This document shows positions 42,152-51,700 of a DNA stretch of 64,000 bases, in pieces. The DNA is taken from the NCBI RefSeq assembly GCF_014654205.1, contig NZ_BNAW01000011.1:1-64000 (forward strand), read 5' to 3'. Under the pieces are notes generated by a model. That model was not told the DNA's origin. It was given only the letters and a program-made list of their open reading frames with translations, and ran no database searches. The stretch's first letter is position 1, and every line of letters starts with the position of its first letter. The DNA comes from Amycolatopsis bullii. GTDB taxonomy: Bacteria; Actinomycetota; Actinomycetes; Mycobacteriales; Pseudonocardiaceae. A program made the translations under genes and the position numbers.

Positions 42152-42193
42152 CGTGAGTGAGAAACAGTGTTAGAACACTGTTTCTCACTCACG
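42152..42193. terminator. Perfect 20-bp palindrome after emb
   Basis: Left arm 42152-42171 CGTGAGTGAGAAACAGTGTT, spacer AG, right arm 42174-42193 fully complementary. Same outer eight bases, arm length and two-base spacer as 2926-2967. It lies between the convergent emb and cobIJ genes. Confidence 0.75.
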
Positions 42194-42210
42194 ACCGGGC
42201 CGCGGCAGAC

Positions 42211-43698
42211 CTAGTAACTGCGGGGCGTCCAGACGATGCCGTTCTCGGACCGGGTGCGGGACGAGCCCACGATCAGCAGGCAGCGCATGTCCACTGTGGA
42301 TGGATCCAGCTCGCCCAGGGTCGTGACGCGGATGTCCTCCTCCGGGCCGCCGACGTCCCGGGCCACCACGACCGGCGTAGAAGCAGCGCGGTGACGCAGC
42401 AACACGGCCCGAGCATCCGCGAGCTGGGTCGTCCGGGACCGGGACGCCGGGTTGTACAACGCCAGCACCAGGTCCGCCGCGCCCGCCGCGTCGAGGCGCT
42501 TCTCGATGATCTCCCACGGCTTCAGCCGGTCGGACAGGGAGAGCACGCAGTAGTCGTGGCCCAGCGGTGCTCCCACCCGGGACGCCGCCGCCTGGGCCGC
42601 CGTCACGCCCGGGACGATCCGGACCCGGACGCCCGTGCCGTGCCCGAGGGACACCTGCTCCAGCACCGCCGACGCCATCGCGAACACCCCCGGGTCGCCC
42701 GAGGACACCACCGCGACCCGGGCACCGGAAGCGGCCAGGTCCAGGGCCTCGCGCGCCCGGTCCGCCTCCACCCGGTTGCCCGACGCGTGCCGCTGCTGGC
42801 CCGCCTTCTGCGGCACTCGCGCCACATACGGGCCGTACCCGACGATGTGCTCCACCGCCGAGAGCTCCGCCGCCGCCTCGGGGGTCAGCCACTCCGGACC
42901 GGCCGGTCCCAGACCCACGACCACGACTTCGCCGCCCGAAGAAGGCGAAGGAACCGGAGCCGCAGGAGAAACCCGGGACGCATAAGCCGGCGAAGGCAGC
43001 AGCGCCAGCGAGAAGTACGGGACCGTCGAAGGATCCACCGAAGCGAGGGGCTCGATCCGCTGCTGCCCCCACGTGGCCCGCTCGACGTACACCGCGTCGT
43101 CCAGCTTCCCGGCCTCGGCGAACGCCTCCCGCACCGACGAGAACGTCCGGCCCAGCTTCAGGACCGCGGCCGCGTCCGTATCCGCCAGCCTGCGCGCCAG
43201 TTCCGGGGCCGGGAGCGTGCCCGGGAGCACCGTCAGGACTTCGTCGCGCTGCACCAGCGGGCGGCCGAACACCGACGCCGCCGCGCTCACCGACGTCACG
43301 CCCGGGACGACCACCGCTTCGAACCGGCCGGAAAGCCGTTCGTGCATGTACATGTACGAGCCGTAGAAGAACGGGTCGCCTTCGCAGAGCAGGACCACGT
43401 CCCGCCCGGCGTCCAAGTGCTCGGCCAGCCGCTTCGCGCTCAGCTCGTAGAAGTCGGCGATCGCGCCCTCGTAGCCGCCCGGGTGGTCGGTCGTCTCCGT
43501 CGTGACCGGGTAGACGAGCTTCTCCTCGATCTGCCCCTCACGCAGGTACGGCTCGGCCACCGACCGCGCGATGCTCCGGCCGTGCCGCGCGCAGTGGTAG
43601 GCGATCACCGACGCTTCCGAAATCAGGCGCGCCGCCTTGACCGTCATCAGTTCCGGGTCGCCGGGGCCGAGCCCGACGCCGTACAGCGTGCCGGTCAT
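42211..43698 (-). CDS. cobIJ: Fused precorrin-2 C20- and precorrin-3B C17-methyltransferase
   Basis: 495 aa, two tetrapyrrole methylases in one chain. The CobI half (about 1-235) begins [20 protein letters not shown] and has [18 protein letters not shown]. The CobJ half (about 255-495) begins [19 protein letters not shown], with [20 protein letters not shown] and [11 protein letters not shown]. The pair methylates C20 and then C17 with ring contraction. The start overlaps the cobH stop (ATGA). Confidence 0.95.
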   Translation of the reverse strand: MTGTLYGVGLGPGDPELMTVKAARLISEASVIAYHCARHGRSIARSVAEPYLREGQIEEKLVYPVTTETTDHPGGYEGAIADFYELSAKRLAEHLDAGRDVVLLCEGDPFFYGSYMYMHERLSGRFEAVVVPGVTSVSAAASVFGRPLVQRDEVLTVLPGTLPAPELARRLADTDAAAVLKLGRTFSSVREAFAEAGKLDDAVYVERATWGQQRIEPLASVDPSTVPYFSLALLPSPAYASRVSPAAPVPSPSSGGEVVVVGLGPAGPEWLTPEAAAELSAVEHIVGYGPYVARVPQKAGQQRHASGNRVEADRAREALDLAASGARVAVVSSGDPGVFAMASAVLEQVSLGHGTGVRVRIVPGVTAAQAAASRVGAPLGHDYCVLSLSDRLKPWEIIEKRLDAAGAADLVLALYNPASRSRTTQLADARAVLLRHRAASTPVVVARDVGGPEEDIRVTTLGELDPSTVDMRCLLIVGSSRTRSENGIVWTPRSY

Positions 43699-44318
43699 TC
43701 TTCGGCGCTCGCGAGTGCGTTGATCGCGGCGACGGCCATCGCGCTGCCGCCGCGCCGGCCGTGCACCACCAGGTACGGGGCCGGGGCGCGCTTGGCGAGT
43801 TCCACCTTGGACTCCACCGCGCCGACGAAGCCGACCGGGACACCGACGATCGCCGCCGGCGCGCCGACGCCTTCGTCGAGGATCTCCAGCAGGCGGAACA
43901 ACGCCGTCGGCGCGTTGCCGATCGCCACCACCGAGCCGGGCAGCTTGTCGCGCCACAGCTCCAGTGCCGCGGCCGAGCGCGTGGTGCCCATGCGTTCCGC
44001 GAGCCCGGGCACCGACGGGTCGGACAGCGTGCAGACGACCTCGTTGTTCGCGGGCAGGCGACGGCGGGTGACGCCGCTGGCGATCATCTGCGCGTCGCAC
44101 AGGATCGGCGCGCCGGCTTCCAGCGCCGCGCGACCGGACTCGACGACGTCGAGCGTGTAGCGCAGGTCGTCGACCAGATCGACCATGCCGCAGGCGTGGA
44201 TCATCCGGACCGCCAGCCCGGCCACGTCGTCGGGCAGGATCGCCAGGTCCGCCTCCTCGCGGATCGTGGCGAACGAGTGCCGGTAGATCTCGGCACCGTC
44301 CCGCAGGTAGTCGATCAC
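43695..44318 (-). CDS. cobH: Precorrin-8X methylmutase
   Basis: 207 aa from GTG at 44318, overlapping the cobG stop (GTGA). The catalytic histidine segment is [15 protein letters not shown]. The ligand site includes [20 protein letters not shown] and [14 protein letters not shown]. It shifts a methyl group from C11 to C12, giving hydrogenobyrinic acid. Confidence 0.95.
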   Translation of the reverse strand: MIDYLRDGAEIYRHSFATIREEADLAILPDDVAGLAVRMIHACGMVDLVDDLRYTLDVVESGRAALEAGAPILCDAQMIASGVTRRRLPANNEVVCTLSDPSVPGLAERMGTTRSAAALELWRDKLPGSVVAIGNAPTALFRLLEILDEGVGAPAAIVGVPVGFVGAVESKVELAKRAPAPYLVVHGRRGGSAMAVAAINALASAEE

Positions 44319-45388
44319 AGGTTCCCTTCCATCTCGTCGAGCGGCACCCAACGGCCGTCGATGCGGTAGCCCCCCGCTTCGGCGACAACGTCCACATGGG
44401 ACTGCGACGGCTTCCCGCACCGCCGTTCGCAGCCCGAGAAGTGCGCGCGCAGGCCGGGCCGGAACACCGCGTCGGCCCGGACGTCGGCGCGCGCCTTCGC
44501 GCAGCCCGGACGGCCGATGCACGCGGTGGTCCCCAGTGCCTCGCCGCCGAACCCCAGCCGCGCGAAGACGTCGGCGGGCACGTCGGGCAGCACCACGGAT
44601 TTCCACGGCGTGACCAGCGCCGTCCCGAACTCGGCCAGCGCACGCGCCTGCGCCGCGGACAGCCGGCCGAAGCGCGGCACGACTCCGGCCGCGAAGCCGC
44701 CGTCCCGGGAAATCAGCCCGGCCGGAACCTCGACGCCGGTCCGTGGCACCGGCGTCCCGCGCCAGGCCGGGTCGTCGAGTTCGGCGACGCGCCAGGCGGC
44801 CCCGCGCACCCGGCCGAACTCCAGCGCGACCTCGACCAGTGCCGAGACGGCGTCGGCGCGTGCCACCCGCCGTCCCGTGTCGCCGCCCGCGAGCAGCAGC
44901 GTGCCCTCGGACGGACTCACCGCGAGCCAGCAGACGTCAGCACCTTCGGCGGCGACGTCGCCGCGGCCGTCGTCGAAGGCGAAGAGGAACCGGCCGGGCA
45001 GCGACGCCAGTTCCGGCGTCGCACACAGCACGCGATCCAGCGAAGCCGCCAGACCGCGGACGTCGGCGAGGCCGCCGCGCACCCCGCTCAACGGCGACGC
45101 GAGCACGTTCCGGACCCGCTCGTGCGACGGCGAGGGCAGCAGGCCCGCGTCGGTCAGCCGGGCCGCGAGGCCGGGCCGCGTGACGCCGCGAAGCTGGACG
45201 TTGCCCCGCGAAGTGAGGTGGAGGTCGCCGTCGCCGCACGCCTCGGCCGCGTCGGCCAGCGCGCGCAGCTGCACTGCGGAAATCGTGCCGCCCGGCAGCC
45301 GGACCCGGGCCAACGGCCCGTCGGCGGCGTCGTGGGGTGCGAAAACACCGGGGCACGCGTCGGCTCGCACACGTGCTGGGGTCGGCAT
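44315..45388 (-). CDS. cobG: Precorrin-3B synthase
   Basis: 357 aa from ATG at 45388. It is a nitrite/sulfite-reductase-like protein: two ferredoxin-like repeats ([20 protein letters not shown]) and a 4Fe-4S cysteine set [10 protein letters not shown]...[12 protein letters not shown] (C-x5-C and C-x3-C). CobG uses O2 to hydroxylate precorrin-3A, so the pathway here is the aerobic one. The gene upstream ends 4 bp before this start. Confidence 0.93.
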   Translation of the reverse strand: MPTPARVRADACPGVFAPHDAADGPLARVRLPGGTISAVQLRALADAAEACGDGDLHLTSRGNVQLRGVTRPGLAARLTDAGLLPSPSHERVRNVLASPLSGVRGGLADVRGLAASLDRVLCATPELASLPGRFLFAFDDGRGDVAAEGADVCWLAVSPSEGTLLLAGGDTGRRVARADAVSALVEVALEFGRVRGAAWRVAELDDPAWRGTPVPRTGVEVPAGLISRDGGFAAGVVPRFGRLSAAQARALAEFGTALVTPWKSVVLPDVPADVFARLGFGGEALGTTACIGRPGCAKARADVRADAVFRPGLRAHFSGCERRCGKPSQSHVDVVAEAGGYRIDGRWVPLDEMEGNL

Positions 45389-45392
45389 GGCC

Positions 45393-45707
45393 TCACTGTA
45401 GCTGGCGGTTTTCCGGCTCCGGCGGGTCCGGACGCGGCCGGATCCGGGCCGTTCCGGCCTCCAGGTCCACGTCATGCCAGGGTGGTGCGCCTTCGGCGTC
45501 CTGCTCGACGAGCATCGACATCGTTTCCCGGTGTTCCAGCTCACGCCGCTTGGTCCCGTAGAGGAACGCGGTCGTCTCTTCGATGTAGGTGGCGGACAGC
45601 CGCGCCTTGAAGCGCGAGCCGTCCTTGCGCGGGCGCAGTTCGATCGCCGCCATGACCAGCAGGATCACGACGCCGCCCGGAAGGGCCAGCCCCAGCCAAG
45701 TTCCCAT
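45393..45707 (-). CDS. Hypothetical membrane-anchored protein, DUF6191-like
   Basis: 104 aa from ATG at 45707. An N-terminal membrane helix (WLGLALPGGVVILLVMAAI) precedes a basic and then acidic soluble part with RLSATYIEETTAFLYGTKRR and VDLEAGTARIRPRP, matching what I recall of DUF6191 proteins. It ends 4 bp before cobG on the same strand and may lead that operon. Function unknown. Confidence 0.65.
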   Translation of the reverse strand: MGTWLGLALPGGVVILLVMAAIELRPRKDGSRFKARLSATYIEETTAFLYGTKRRELEHRETMSMLVEQDAEGAPPWHDVDLEAGTARIRPRPDPPEPENRQLQ

Positions 45708-45763
45708 GCCCGGCGAACCGGGTGACCGCCGGTCAAGTTCCCGGGGCCGTAGAACTCTGATCA

Positions 45764-45785
45764 AATATAGTAGGTGTGCTACATT
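45764..45785 (+). promoter_or_regulatory. Imperfect palindrome over the ABC operon promoter
   Basis: AATATAGTAGGTGTGCTACA followed by TT is a 22-bp dyad in which 16 of 22 bases are symmetric. It contains a possible -10 (TATAGT, 45766-45771). AT-rich in a GC-rich setting, it is a good operator candidate for a one-component repressor. Confidence 0.5.
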
Positions 45786-45816
45786 CGATCGCATCAGTCA
45801 GATGGGGGTGATCGCG

Positions 45817-46743
45817 ATGAGAGACCCAGCCGATCCCGTGGTCCGCGTGCGCGGGCTGCGGATGCGGTACGCCGCGATCGACGTGCTCCACGGCGTCGAC
45901 TTCGAGGCGTATCGGGGCGAGGTCGTCGGCCTGCTCGGGCCCAACGGCGCGGGCAAGACGACGACGATCGAGATCCTCGAGGGCTTCCGCATGCGGTCGG
46001 CCGGCGAGGTGAGCGTGCTGGGCGTCGACCCCGCCCAGGGCGGCGAGGACTGGCGGGCGCGGCTGGGGGTCGTGCTCCAGTCCTGGCGTGACCACGGGAA
46101 GTGGCGCGTCCGCGAGCTGCTCGCGCACCTCGGCCGGTACTACGCGCCGTACTCGACGGCGTCGCACCCGCGGCCGTGGGACGCCGACGAGCTGATCGCG
46201 ACGGTCGGGCTCACCGAGCACGCGGGCAAGAAGCTCAAGCAGCTCTCCGGCGGCCAGCGGCGGCGGCTCGACGTCGCCATCGGCATCGTCGGGCGCCCCG
46301 AGCTGCTGTTCCTCGACGAGCCGACCGCCGGCTTCGACCCCGAGGCCCGGCGCGAGTTCCACGACCTGGTGCACCGGCTGTCCGACGAGCTCGACACGAC
46401 GATCCTGCTCACCACGCACGACCTCGACGAGGCCGAGAAGCTGGCCGACCGGATCCTCATCCTCAACGGCGGCCGGATCGTCGCCGACGGCTCGGCCGAC
46501 CAGCTCAGCCGCCAGATTTCCGGGGAGGCCGAGGTCCGCTGGAGCGTCGGCGGCCAGCGCTTCGTGCACTCGACGACCGAAGCGACGAAGTACGTGTACG
46601 ACCTGTTCAAGCAGCACGGCGAGGCCGTCGCGGACCTCGAGGTCCGCCGGGCGTCGCTGGAGGACACCTACATGACGCTGGTCCACCGCGCCGAGACCGG
46701 CGGCGAGACGGAGCTCGGCCTCCAGGAAGCGGGTGCGCGATGA
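45817..46743 (+). CDS. ABC-2 type transporter ATP-binding protein
   Basis: 308 aa from ATG at 45817 (preceded by GGGGGTG; ATG at 45802 also in frame). Walker A GLLGPNGAGKTTTIEILEGF, signature KQLSGGQRRRLDVAIGI, Walker B PELLFLDEPTAGFDPEARRE and H-loop LLTTHDLDEAEKL. A DrrA/NatA-like exporter ATPase. The stop overlaps the permease start (ATGA). An HTH protein is third in the operon. Confidence 0.94.
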   Translation: MRDPADPVVRVRGLRMRYAAIDVLHGVDFEAYRGEVVGLLGPNGAGKTTTIEILEGFRMRSAGEVSVLGVDPAQGGEDWRARLGVVLQSWRDHGKWRVRELLAHLGRYYAPYSTASHPRPWDADELIATVGLTEHAGKKLKQLSGGQRRRLDVAIGIVGRPELLFLDEPTAGFDPEARREFHDLVHRLSDELDTTILLTTHDLDEAEKLADRILILNGGRIVADGSADQLSRQISGEAEVRWSVGGQRFVHSTTEATKYVYDLFKQHGEAVADLEVRRASLEDTYMTLVHRAETGGETELGLQEAGAR

Positions 46744-47585
46744 ACGCCGTCGCCGTGCGGGCCGGGGTGGCCCGCGGCTGGATCGAGTTCAAGCAGACGT
46801 GGACCAACCTCGACGACGTGATCGGGCAGGTCGTCTTCGTCCTCCTCTTCCTCGGTACGTTGTTCTTCATGCGCAACGCCACGCTGCCCGGCACGTCGTT
46901 CTCGCTCGGCGCGGCGACCGTGCCCGGCGTGCTCGGCGCCGGCATCGTGTTCAACGGCCTGACCGGCGCGGCGGGCTACCTGGCCGTCGACCGCGAGGAC
47001 GGCACGCTCCTGCGGGCGAAGGCGACCCCGAACGGGATGCTCGGCTACCTCATCGGGAAGACGACCGCGCTGACGCTCGCCCAGCTCACGTCCATCGCCG
47101 CGGTCCTGGTCCCGTGCCTGTTCGCCTTCTCCGCGCTGGCGCCCGACGGCGGCTGGTCGTACCTGCACCTGCTCGGCGTGCTGCTGCTCGGCATGGCCGC
47201 GACGATGCCGATCGGCGCGGCATTGGGGTCGCTGACCAACAGCGCCCGGTCGATCGGGCTGATCACCCTGCCGGTGATGGGCATGGGCGCGATCTCGGGG
47301 ATCTTCTACCCGATCACGGCGCTGCCGGGGTGGGTGCAGGACATCGCGCAGGTGTTCCCGATGTACTGGCTCGGCCTCGGGATGCGCTCGGCCCTGCTGC
47401 CGGACGGCGCGGTCGTCGTCGAGATCGGCCAGTCCTGGCGTCCGGTGGCGACCGTGGCGGTGTTGCTCGCGTGGACGGTGCTCGGCTTCGCGCTGGCCCC
47501 GGTCCTGCTCCGCCGCATGGCCCGGCGCGAAGCGGGCTCGTCGGTGGCCGAACGACGGCAGAAGGCCATGCAGCGTGTGGGGTAA
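46740..47585 (+). CDS. ABC-2 type transporter permease
   Basis: 281 aa, six predicted membrane helices. Typical ABC-2 features: VVFVLLFLGTLFFMRNATLP, GYLAVDREDGTLLRAKATPN (the coupling region) and ISGIFYPITALPGWVQDIAQ before the last extracellular helix. It forms an exporter with the upstream ATPase. Cargo unknown: lipid, drug or a small metabolite. Confidence 0.92.
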   Translation: MNAVAVRAGVARGWIEFKQTWTNLDDVIGQVVFVLLFLGTLFFMRNATLPGTSFSLGAATVPGVLGAGIVFNGLTGAAGYLAVDREDGTLLRAKATPNGMLGYLIGKTTALTLAQLTSIAAVLVPCLFAFSALAPDGGWSYLHLLGVLLLGMAATMPIGAALGSLTNSARSIGLITLPVMGMGAISGIFYPITALPGWVQDIAQVFPMYWLGLGMRSALLPDGAVVVEIGQSWRPVATVAVLLAWTVLGFALAPVLLRRMARREAGSSVAERRQKAMQRVG

Positions 47586-47587
47586 CG

Positions 47588-47821
47588 ATGAGTGAGGTCG
47601 TCTACAACCGGATCGCGATGCTGCGCGCGGAACGGTCGATCTCGCGGCGGCAGCTGGCCGAAGCCCTCGGGGTGCACTACCAGACGATCGGCTACCTGGA
47701 GCGCGGCGAGTACAGCCCTTCGCTGTACCTGGCGCTGCGGATCGCGGAGTTCTTCGAGGTGTCCGTGGAAGTGCTGTTCTCGACGAAGCCCTTCCCCCGC
47801 CTGGGTGAGCGGTCCGCCTAG
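47588..47821 (+). CDS. XRE-family small HTH regulator
   Basis: 77 aa, a single Cro/CI helix-turn-helix: NRIAMLRAERSISRRQLAEA and LGVHYQTIGYLERGEYSPSL. Proteins of this size with VEVLFSTKPFP at the end belong to the YozG/PpsX-like group often found beside ABC exporters. Third gene of the ABC operon, so probably its autoregulator. Confidence 0.9.
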   Translation: MSEVVYNRIAMLRAERSISRRQLAEALGVHYQTIGYLERGEYSPSLYLALRIAEFFEVSVEVLFSTKPFPRLGERSA

Positions 47822-48540
47822 GGTTTGCGCAGGTCGGCGTCGGCGAGCGCGCGGACGACGTCGTCGCGGCGGGTCTCGCGGGTCGTCCGGCTGAGCTCGA
47901 CGTGCAGGAACGTGCCGGCCGCGGCCCGGCTCTGGACGTTCGTCGTCCCGGCCAGGCCGCGGCAGGGCTCGGCCCAGGCCCGGCGGACGCGGAACCCGGC
48001 GGCTTCCAGGCGATCGGCGGCCCGGCGGGCCGCATCGCCGGCTTCCGCGGCCCCGGCCGAGACGACGACGTCGGCCGCGGGCATCGTGCGGTCGTTGAAG
48101 CCGTGCAGCTGGACCTGGGGCAGGCCGCGGCGGGCGAGCAGCGTGGTGAGTTCGTGGAAGACGGTCCGCGTGTCGTGGGCGGGGTCCTCCCGGCGCCGGT
48201 GCGCCCCGGCCACCGCGAGGACGGCGCCGGGCACCTGCCGGAAGAGGGCCAGGCCGATCAGGTCGGTCCGCAGGTCGGACGAGGCATGCGGCACCTCGAC
48301 GACCAGGGACGGCGGCGCGGACCGGTCGATCGCGTAGAGGCCCCACGCCCGTTCGGTGCCGGGCTCCTGCACGACGACGTCGTCGGTCACGGAGAAGCCC
48401 AGGTCGGCCAGGTGGTGGGGGCGGCCGTCGAGGAGGGCGGCGAAGCCGGTTGCTGCCGTTTCGAGTTCGGCCGCCGTGGGGTGGCGGTACGGCTGGCGGG
48501 TCGACTGCGCGGCCGTGAAGCTCCGGAGAAGGGATTCCAA
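47818..48540 (-). CDS. Conserved hypothetical protein
   Basis: 240 aa from TTG at 48540. No family is recognised firmly. Motifs that could hold a metal site are VVEVPHASSDLRTD, GAHRRREDPAHDTRTVFHEL and LPQVQLHGFNDRT, vaguely like N-formylglutamate amidohydrolase or poly-gamma-glutamate hydrolase folds. No signal peptide. It overlaps the convergent XRE gene by 4 bp, and the cobN riboswitch promoter begins just beyond its start. Confidence 0.65.
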   Translation of the reverse strand: MESLLRSFTAAQSTRQPYRHPTAAELETAATGFAALLDGRPHHLADLGFSVTDDVVVQEPGTERAWGLYAIDRSAPPSLVVEVPHASSDLRTDLIGLALFRQVPGAVLAVAGAHRRREDPAHDTRTVFHELTTLLARRGLPQVQLHGFNDRTMPAADVVVSAGAAEAGDAARRAADRLEAAGFRVRRAWAEPCRGLAGTTNVQSRAAAGTFLHVELSRTTRETRRDDVVRALADADLRKP

Positions 48541-48569
48541 GCCGTCAGGTTACCCGGGGCAACGTCACC

Positions 48570-48598
48570 TTGACGCGCCTCGACCGGCACCGGAGAGT
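48570..48598 (+). promoter_or_regulatory. Promoter of the cobN riboswitch transcript
   Basis: TTGACG (48570-48575), a 17-bp spacer, then GAGAGT (48593-48598), weak at the -10 but well spaced. It shares the -35 sequence of the cbtBA promoter. Confidence 0.4.
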
Positions 48599-48603
48599 GG
48601 GTG

Positions 48604-48745
48604 CGATACCCACGCGTCGGCAGGTGGAGGAACCCGGTGAGAGTCCGGGGCGGTCCCGCCACTGTCATCGGAGAGTGATCTTCGAGAGCCAGGAACTCCG
48701 GCCGGCGCGCCCGTCTACCCGGGGCGCGGACCCCGAGGAGGAACC
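48604..48745 (+). promoter_or_regulatory. Cobalamin riboswitch upstream of cobN
   Basis: Blocks in order: GGAACCCGGTGAGAGTCCGG, CGCCACTGTCATC and GAGAGCCAGGAACTC (the B12 box). The leader ends at CCGAGGAGGAACCTC, the cobN ribosome site. Lacking a T-tract terminator, control is likely at translation initiation by masking this site. Edges are approximate. Confidence 0.92.
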
Positions 48746-48747
48746 TC

Positions 48748-51700
48748 GTGATCCTGCTTCTGTCCACTTCGGACACCGACCTGCTCAGCGCCCGCTCGGC
48801 CGACCGCGAGTACCGGCTCGGCAACCCCGCCCGGCTCGACGTCGCCGAGCTGCCGGAGCTGCTGGAAGGCGTGAAGATCGTCGTCGCGCGGATCCTGGGC
48901 ACGCCGCGGAGCTGGGCCGACGGCCTGGACGCGCTGCGGGCGTCGGGCGCGCACGTCGTCGTCCTGGGCGGGGAGCAGACGCCGGACGCCGAGCTGATGA
49001 AGCTCTCGACCGTCCCGGCCGGCATCGCCGCCGAGGCCCACGCCTACCTCGCGCAGGGCGGCCCGGACAACCTCACCCAACTGCACCGGTTCCTCTCCGA
49101 CACGCTGCTGCTCACCGGCGACGGCTTCGAACCGCCCGCGCAGCAACCCGCGTGGGGTATCCTCGAGCGGCCCGTCACCGGCAATGACGGCCCGGTCATC
49201 GGCATCCTGTACTACCGCGCGCACCACCTGTCCGGCAACACGGCGTTCGTGCACGCCCTCGCCGACGAGATCGAAGCCGCGGGCGGGCGCGCGCTACCGA
49301 TCTTCTGCGCCTCGCTGCGGACGCGCGAGCCGGAGATGATGGCCGAGCTGGCGTCCGTGGACGCGCTGCTGGTCACGGTGCTGGCGGCGGGCGGGACGCG
49401 GCCGTCCGAGGTGGGCGCGGGCGGGGACGACGAGGCGTGGGACGTCGCCGAGATGGCCGCCCTCGACGTCCCGATCCTGCAGGCGCTGTGCCTGACCAGC
49501 GACCGCGAGACGTGGGCGGCCAACGACGACGGCCTCTCCCCGCTCGACGCCGGGAACCAGATGGCGGTGCCGGAGTTCGACGGGCGCCTGATCACGGTGC
49601 CGTTCTCGTTCAAGGAGCTCGACGAAGACGGCCTCCCCCGGTACGTACCGGACGCCGAACGCGCGTCCCGCGTCGCCCGCATCGCGCTCGCGCACGCGCG
49701 GTTGCGGCACACGCCGACGTCGGAGCGGCGCATCGCGCTGATGCTGTCCGCGTACCCGACGAAGCACTCTCGCGTCGGCAACGCGGTCGGGCTGGACACG
49801 CCCGCGTCGGCGATCGAGCTGCTGCGGCGGATGCGTGATGTCGGCTACGACCTGGGGCCGGACGCGTTCCCGGGGGTCGACCCGACCGGCACCGACCAGC
49901 CCGACGGGGACGCGCTGATCCACGCGCTGATCGCCGCCGGCGGCCAGGATCCGGAGTGGCTGACCGAGGAGCAGCTCGCCGGCAACCCGATCCGCGTCCC
50001 GGCCGACCGCTACCGCTCGTGGTTCGAGGCGCTGCCTGCCGAGCTGCGCGAAGGCGTCGAGGAGCACTGGGGGCCGGCGCCGGGCGAGCTGTACGTCGAC
50101 AACGGCGACATCGTGCTGGCGTCCCTGCAGAGCGGCAACGTGATCATCATGATCCAGCCGCCGCGCGGGTTCGGCGAGAACCCGGTCGCGATCTACCACA
50201 ACCCGGACCTGCCGCCGAGCCACCACTACCTGGCCGCGTACCGGTGGCTGGAAGAGGAGTTCGGCGCGCACGCCGTCGTCCACCTGGGCAAACACGGGTC
50301 CCTGGAGTGGCTGCCGGGCAAGACCGCGGGGCTCTCGGCCTCCTGCGCACCGGACGCCGTGCTCGGGAACCTGCCGCTGATCTACCCGTTCCTGATCAAC
50401 GACCCCGGCGAGGGCGCGCAGGCCAAGCGGCGGGCGCACGCGACGATCGTCGACCACCTGATCCCGCCGATGGCGCGTGCGGAGTCCTACGGCGACATGG
50501 CGCGGCTGGAGCAGCTGCTCGACGAGCACGCCAACATCGCGGCGATGGACCCGGCGAAGCTGCCCGCCGTCCGCCAGCAGATCTGGACGCTGATCCAGGC
50601 GGCGAAGCTGGACCACGACCTCGGCGTCGAGGAACGCCCGCACGACGCGGAGTTCGACGACTTCCTGCTGCACATCGACGGCTGGCTGTGCGAGGTCAAG
50701 GACGCGCAGATCCGCGACGGGCTGCACGTCCTGGGCGCGGCGCCGACCGGCGAGGCCCGCGTCAACCTGGTGCTGGCGATGCTGCGCGCGTCCCAGATGT
50801 GGGGCGGCAAGCAGGGCGCGGTGCCGGGCCTGCGGTCGGCGCTGGGCCTGAAGGAAGACGCCCCGATGTCCGAAGTGGACGCCGTGGAGAAGACGGCCCG
50901 CGAGCTCGTCCAGACGATGGAGATGCGGGGCTGGGACCCGACCGCGGTCGCGTCGGTCGCCCCGGACGCGCAGGTGGCGAAGGTGCTTTCGTTCGCGGCC
51001 GAGGAGATCGTGCCCCGGCTGGCCGGGACCACCGCCGAGCTGGACTCGGTGCTGCACGCGCTGGACGGCGGGTACATCCCGGCGGGGCCGAGCGGATCGC
51101 CGCTGCGCGGGCTGATCAACGTGCTGCCGACCGGGCGGAACTTCTACACCGTCGATCCGAAGGCGATCCCGAGCCGGCTCGCCTGGGAAACCGGGCAGGC
51201 CTTGGCGGACTCGCTTTTGAAGCGCTACCGCGAGGACACCGGCGACTGGCCGCGTTCCGTGGGGCTGTCGGTGTGGGGAACGTCGGCGATGCGGACGTCC
51301 GGCGACGACGCGGCCGAAGTCCTCGCGCTGCTGGGCGTCCAGCCAGTGTGGGACGAAGCTTCCCGGCGCGTCACGGGCATCGAGGCGATCCCGCTGGCCG
51401 AGCTGGGGCGGCCCCGGATCGACGTCACGGTCCGGATCAGCGGGTTCTTCCGCGACGCGTTCCCGCACGTGATCACGCTCCTCGACGACGCCGTGCGGCT
51501 GGTGGCGGCACTCGACGAACCGGACTCGGAGAACTTCGTCCGGGCGCACGTGGCTTCCGACCTGGCCACCCACGGAGACGCCCGGCGTGCGACGACCCGG
51601 ATCTTCGGGTCGAAGCCGGGGGCGTACGGCGCCGGTCTGCTGCCGCTGATGGACAGCGGGAACTGGCGCGACGACAAGGACCTCGCGGAGGTGTACGCGG

